The notes below the pieces were generated by a model. It saw only the letters and a list, made by a program, of their open reading frames with translations. It did no database searches and was not told the origin of the DNA. From Lentisphaeria bacterium UBA1784 (GTDB lineage: Bacteria; Verrucomicrobiota; Lentisphaeria; Victivallales; Victivallaceae): a stretch of DNA of 14,272 nucleotides. The position numbers were made by a program, and so were the translations under genes. How positions within the stretch are numbered: position 1 is the first letter of the stretch; every line of letters starts with the position of its first letter. Below are positions 13,543 through 14,272 of this stretch, in pieces. The stretch spans positions 1 to 14,272 of the forward strand of contig DCGG01000126.1 of NCBI GenBank assembly GCA_002315455.1. The letters are read 5' to 3'.

Positions 13543-14272
13543 TCAGAAGTATCCTGCTCCCAACAGCAACAGCGTCGCAGCCAAAGTCAGCAGAAGCATG
13601 ACCGCAAGCGGAATGCAGTTGAGCAACAGCAGTTTCCCCTCTTTCCCGGCGGCGTTGACGGTGGCGCAGGCGGCCAGCACTCCGGAGATCCGGACCATGC
13701 TGCCCAATCCTCCGCCCACGCTCTGAAGCGCCGCAACGACGGTTTCAGGAAGCCCCAGCAGGTGGGCCGTATGAAACTGGATGGAGCCGAAAAGAATGTT
13801 GGAAACCGTGCAGGACCCGGAGAAAAATGTGCCGAAGACTCCGATCACCGGCGCCGCCGCGAGGTAGGCTTTCCCCATGAGCCGGGCAGCGCCGTCGGCG
13901 ATGACGGTGAGCATCCCCGGAAGCGCAGCATCCCCCGCCCCGGAAAAGATCATGATCTGCACCATGGCGAAACTGGCCGCGATGGCGATGGAGGCCATGC
14001 TGATCTGTTTCAGGGAGGCGGCGACAATCGTGCCGAAGCTTTTTGCATTCATCCCGGTGAAGGCAGTCCCGGCCGCAACCAGCAGGAAAGGAAACACGCC
14101 CGGATTGGCGAGGATCGGCCAGCGGAAGGCCGTCCCGGCGGTCCCCCAAAGTTCGGGAAGACGGCAAACCGCATGCTGCCCCAGCCATGCTTTGCATGAC
14201 AATGCAGGGAGCCGGGTCACCACCAGCAGGAGCGCGATGAGAACGTAGGGAAGCCATGCCAGAATACGCTCT
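13543..14272 (-). CDS. lctP: L-lactate permease (LctP/LldP family), C-terminal part
   Basis: The minus strand is open from the window end to TGA at 13545-13543, giving 242 residues; full-length members are ~500-560, so the N-terminal half lies outside. The first visible residues (WLPYVLIALLLVVTRLP) are a conserved family segment. They are followed by the FGTIVAASLKQISMASIAI helix, FGTFFSGSCTVSNILFGSIQ, and the QSVGGGLGSMV / AACATVNAAGKEG region, all hallmarks of the lactate permease family (proton-coupled uptake of L- or D-lactate and glycolate). The protein ends in a final helix LTLAATLLLLGAGYF. The GTG at 14223 is not the true start because the frame continues upstream with conserved sequence. 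It is convergent with the C_GCAxxG_C_C gene, and no clear terminator is visible in the gap. Promoter and regulation are outside the window. Confidence 0.93.
   Translation of the reverse strand, partial: ERILAWLPYVLIALLLVVTRLPALSCKAWLGQHAVCRLPELWGTAGTAFRWPILANPGVFPFLLVAAGTAFTGMNAKSFGTIVAASLKQISMASIAIAASFAMVQIMIFSGAGDAALPGMLTVIADGAARLMGKAYLAAAPVIGVFGTFFSGSCTVSNILFGSIQFHTAHLLGLPETVVAALQSVGGGLGSMVRISGVLAACATVNAAGKEGKLLLLNCIPLAVMLLLTLAATLLLLGAGYF

Noticed and set aside
13543..14223. GTG at 14223 as the true start of the permease gene
   Set aside because: The frame stays open to the window end and the upstream residues (WLPYVLIALLL) match the conserved permease family, so the gene is simply cut by the window.

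Overview
The window is a GC-rich, densely coded bacterial chromosome segment. It has 14 protein-coding genes, two of them cut by the window edges, and no RNA gene, CRISPR array, insertion sequence or phage module that I can see. Shine-Dalgarno sites (GGAG/GGAGG type) and sigma70-like -35/-10 pairs are easy to find. A bactoprenol-type glycosyltransferase, a Tat-type signal and an MdtG/TetA-like pump fit a Gram-negative-type organism. The gene style resembles Lentisphaerota/Verrucomicrobiota or similar anaerobes, but that is an impression and not a result; no marker gene fixes the taxon.

Layout. (1) 1-827, minus: the N-terminal two thirds of an MFS drug/H+ antiporter-like transporter. It has a near-consensus promoter (TTGACA-N17-TATATT) and an inverted repeat at the expected transcription start. 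(2) 1013-5641, plus: a four-gene operon with a stand-alone AAA+ ATPase, an acetolactate-synthase-like thiamine diphosphate (TPP) enzyme, a GtrB-like polyprenyl-phosphate glycosyltransferase and an extended-SDR NAD-dependent epimerase/dehydratase. The last three are joined by 4-nt and 1-nt overlaps. The operon looks like production and lipid-loading of an unusual (possibly two-carbon-branched) sugar for a surface glycan. (3) 5631-6554, minus: a LysR-type regulator, tail-to-tail with operon 2 (11-nt overlap) and divergent from operon 4. (4) 6668-11975, plus: a tight five-gene operon with a Tat-signal D-aminoacylase-like amidohydrolase, a CapA/PgsA-fold protein, an Asp/Glu-racemase-like protein, a D-Ala-D-Ala-ligase-like ATP-grasp enzyme and a class I glutamine-amidotransferase-like (peptidase C26) gamma-glutamyl hydrolase. 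(5) 12169-13494, plus: an exported histidine phosphatase with a Lys/Ser tail, then a C_GCAxxG_C_C family protein. (6) 13543-14272, minus: the C-terminal third or so of an L-lactate permease.

The most interesting unit is the LysR plus five-gene operon. Every member belongs to a family that makes, joins or breaks D-amino-acid or gamma-glutamyl bonds, yet the set matches neither peptidoglycan precursor synthesis nor the known poly-gamma-glutamate (PgsBCA/CapBCA) machinery, because no CapB/CapC is present. The Ddl-like protein lacks the N-terminal Ser-Glu-His signature that holds the first D-Ala in true Ddl, and the racemase departs from MurI at several conserved blocks. I infer a dedicated, inducible pathway for building or recycling a small D-amino-acid or gamma-glutamyl compound. 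The product is unknown.
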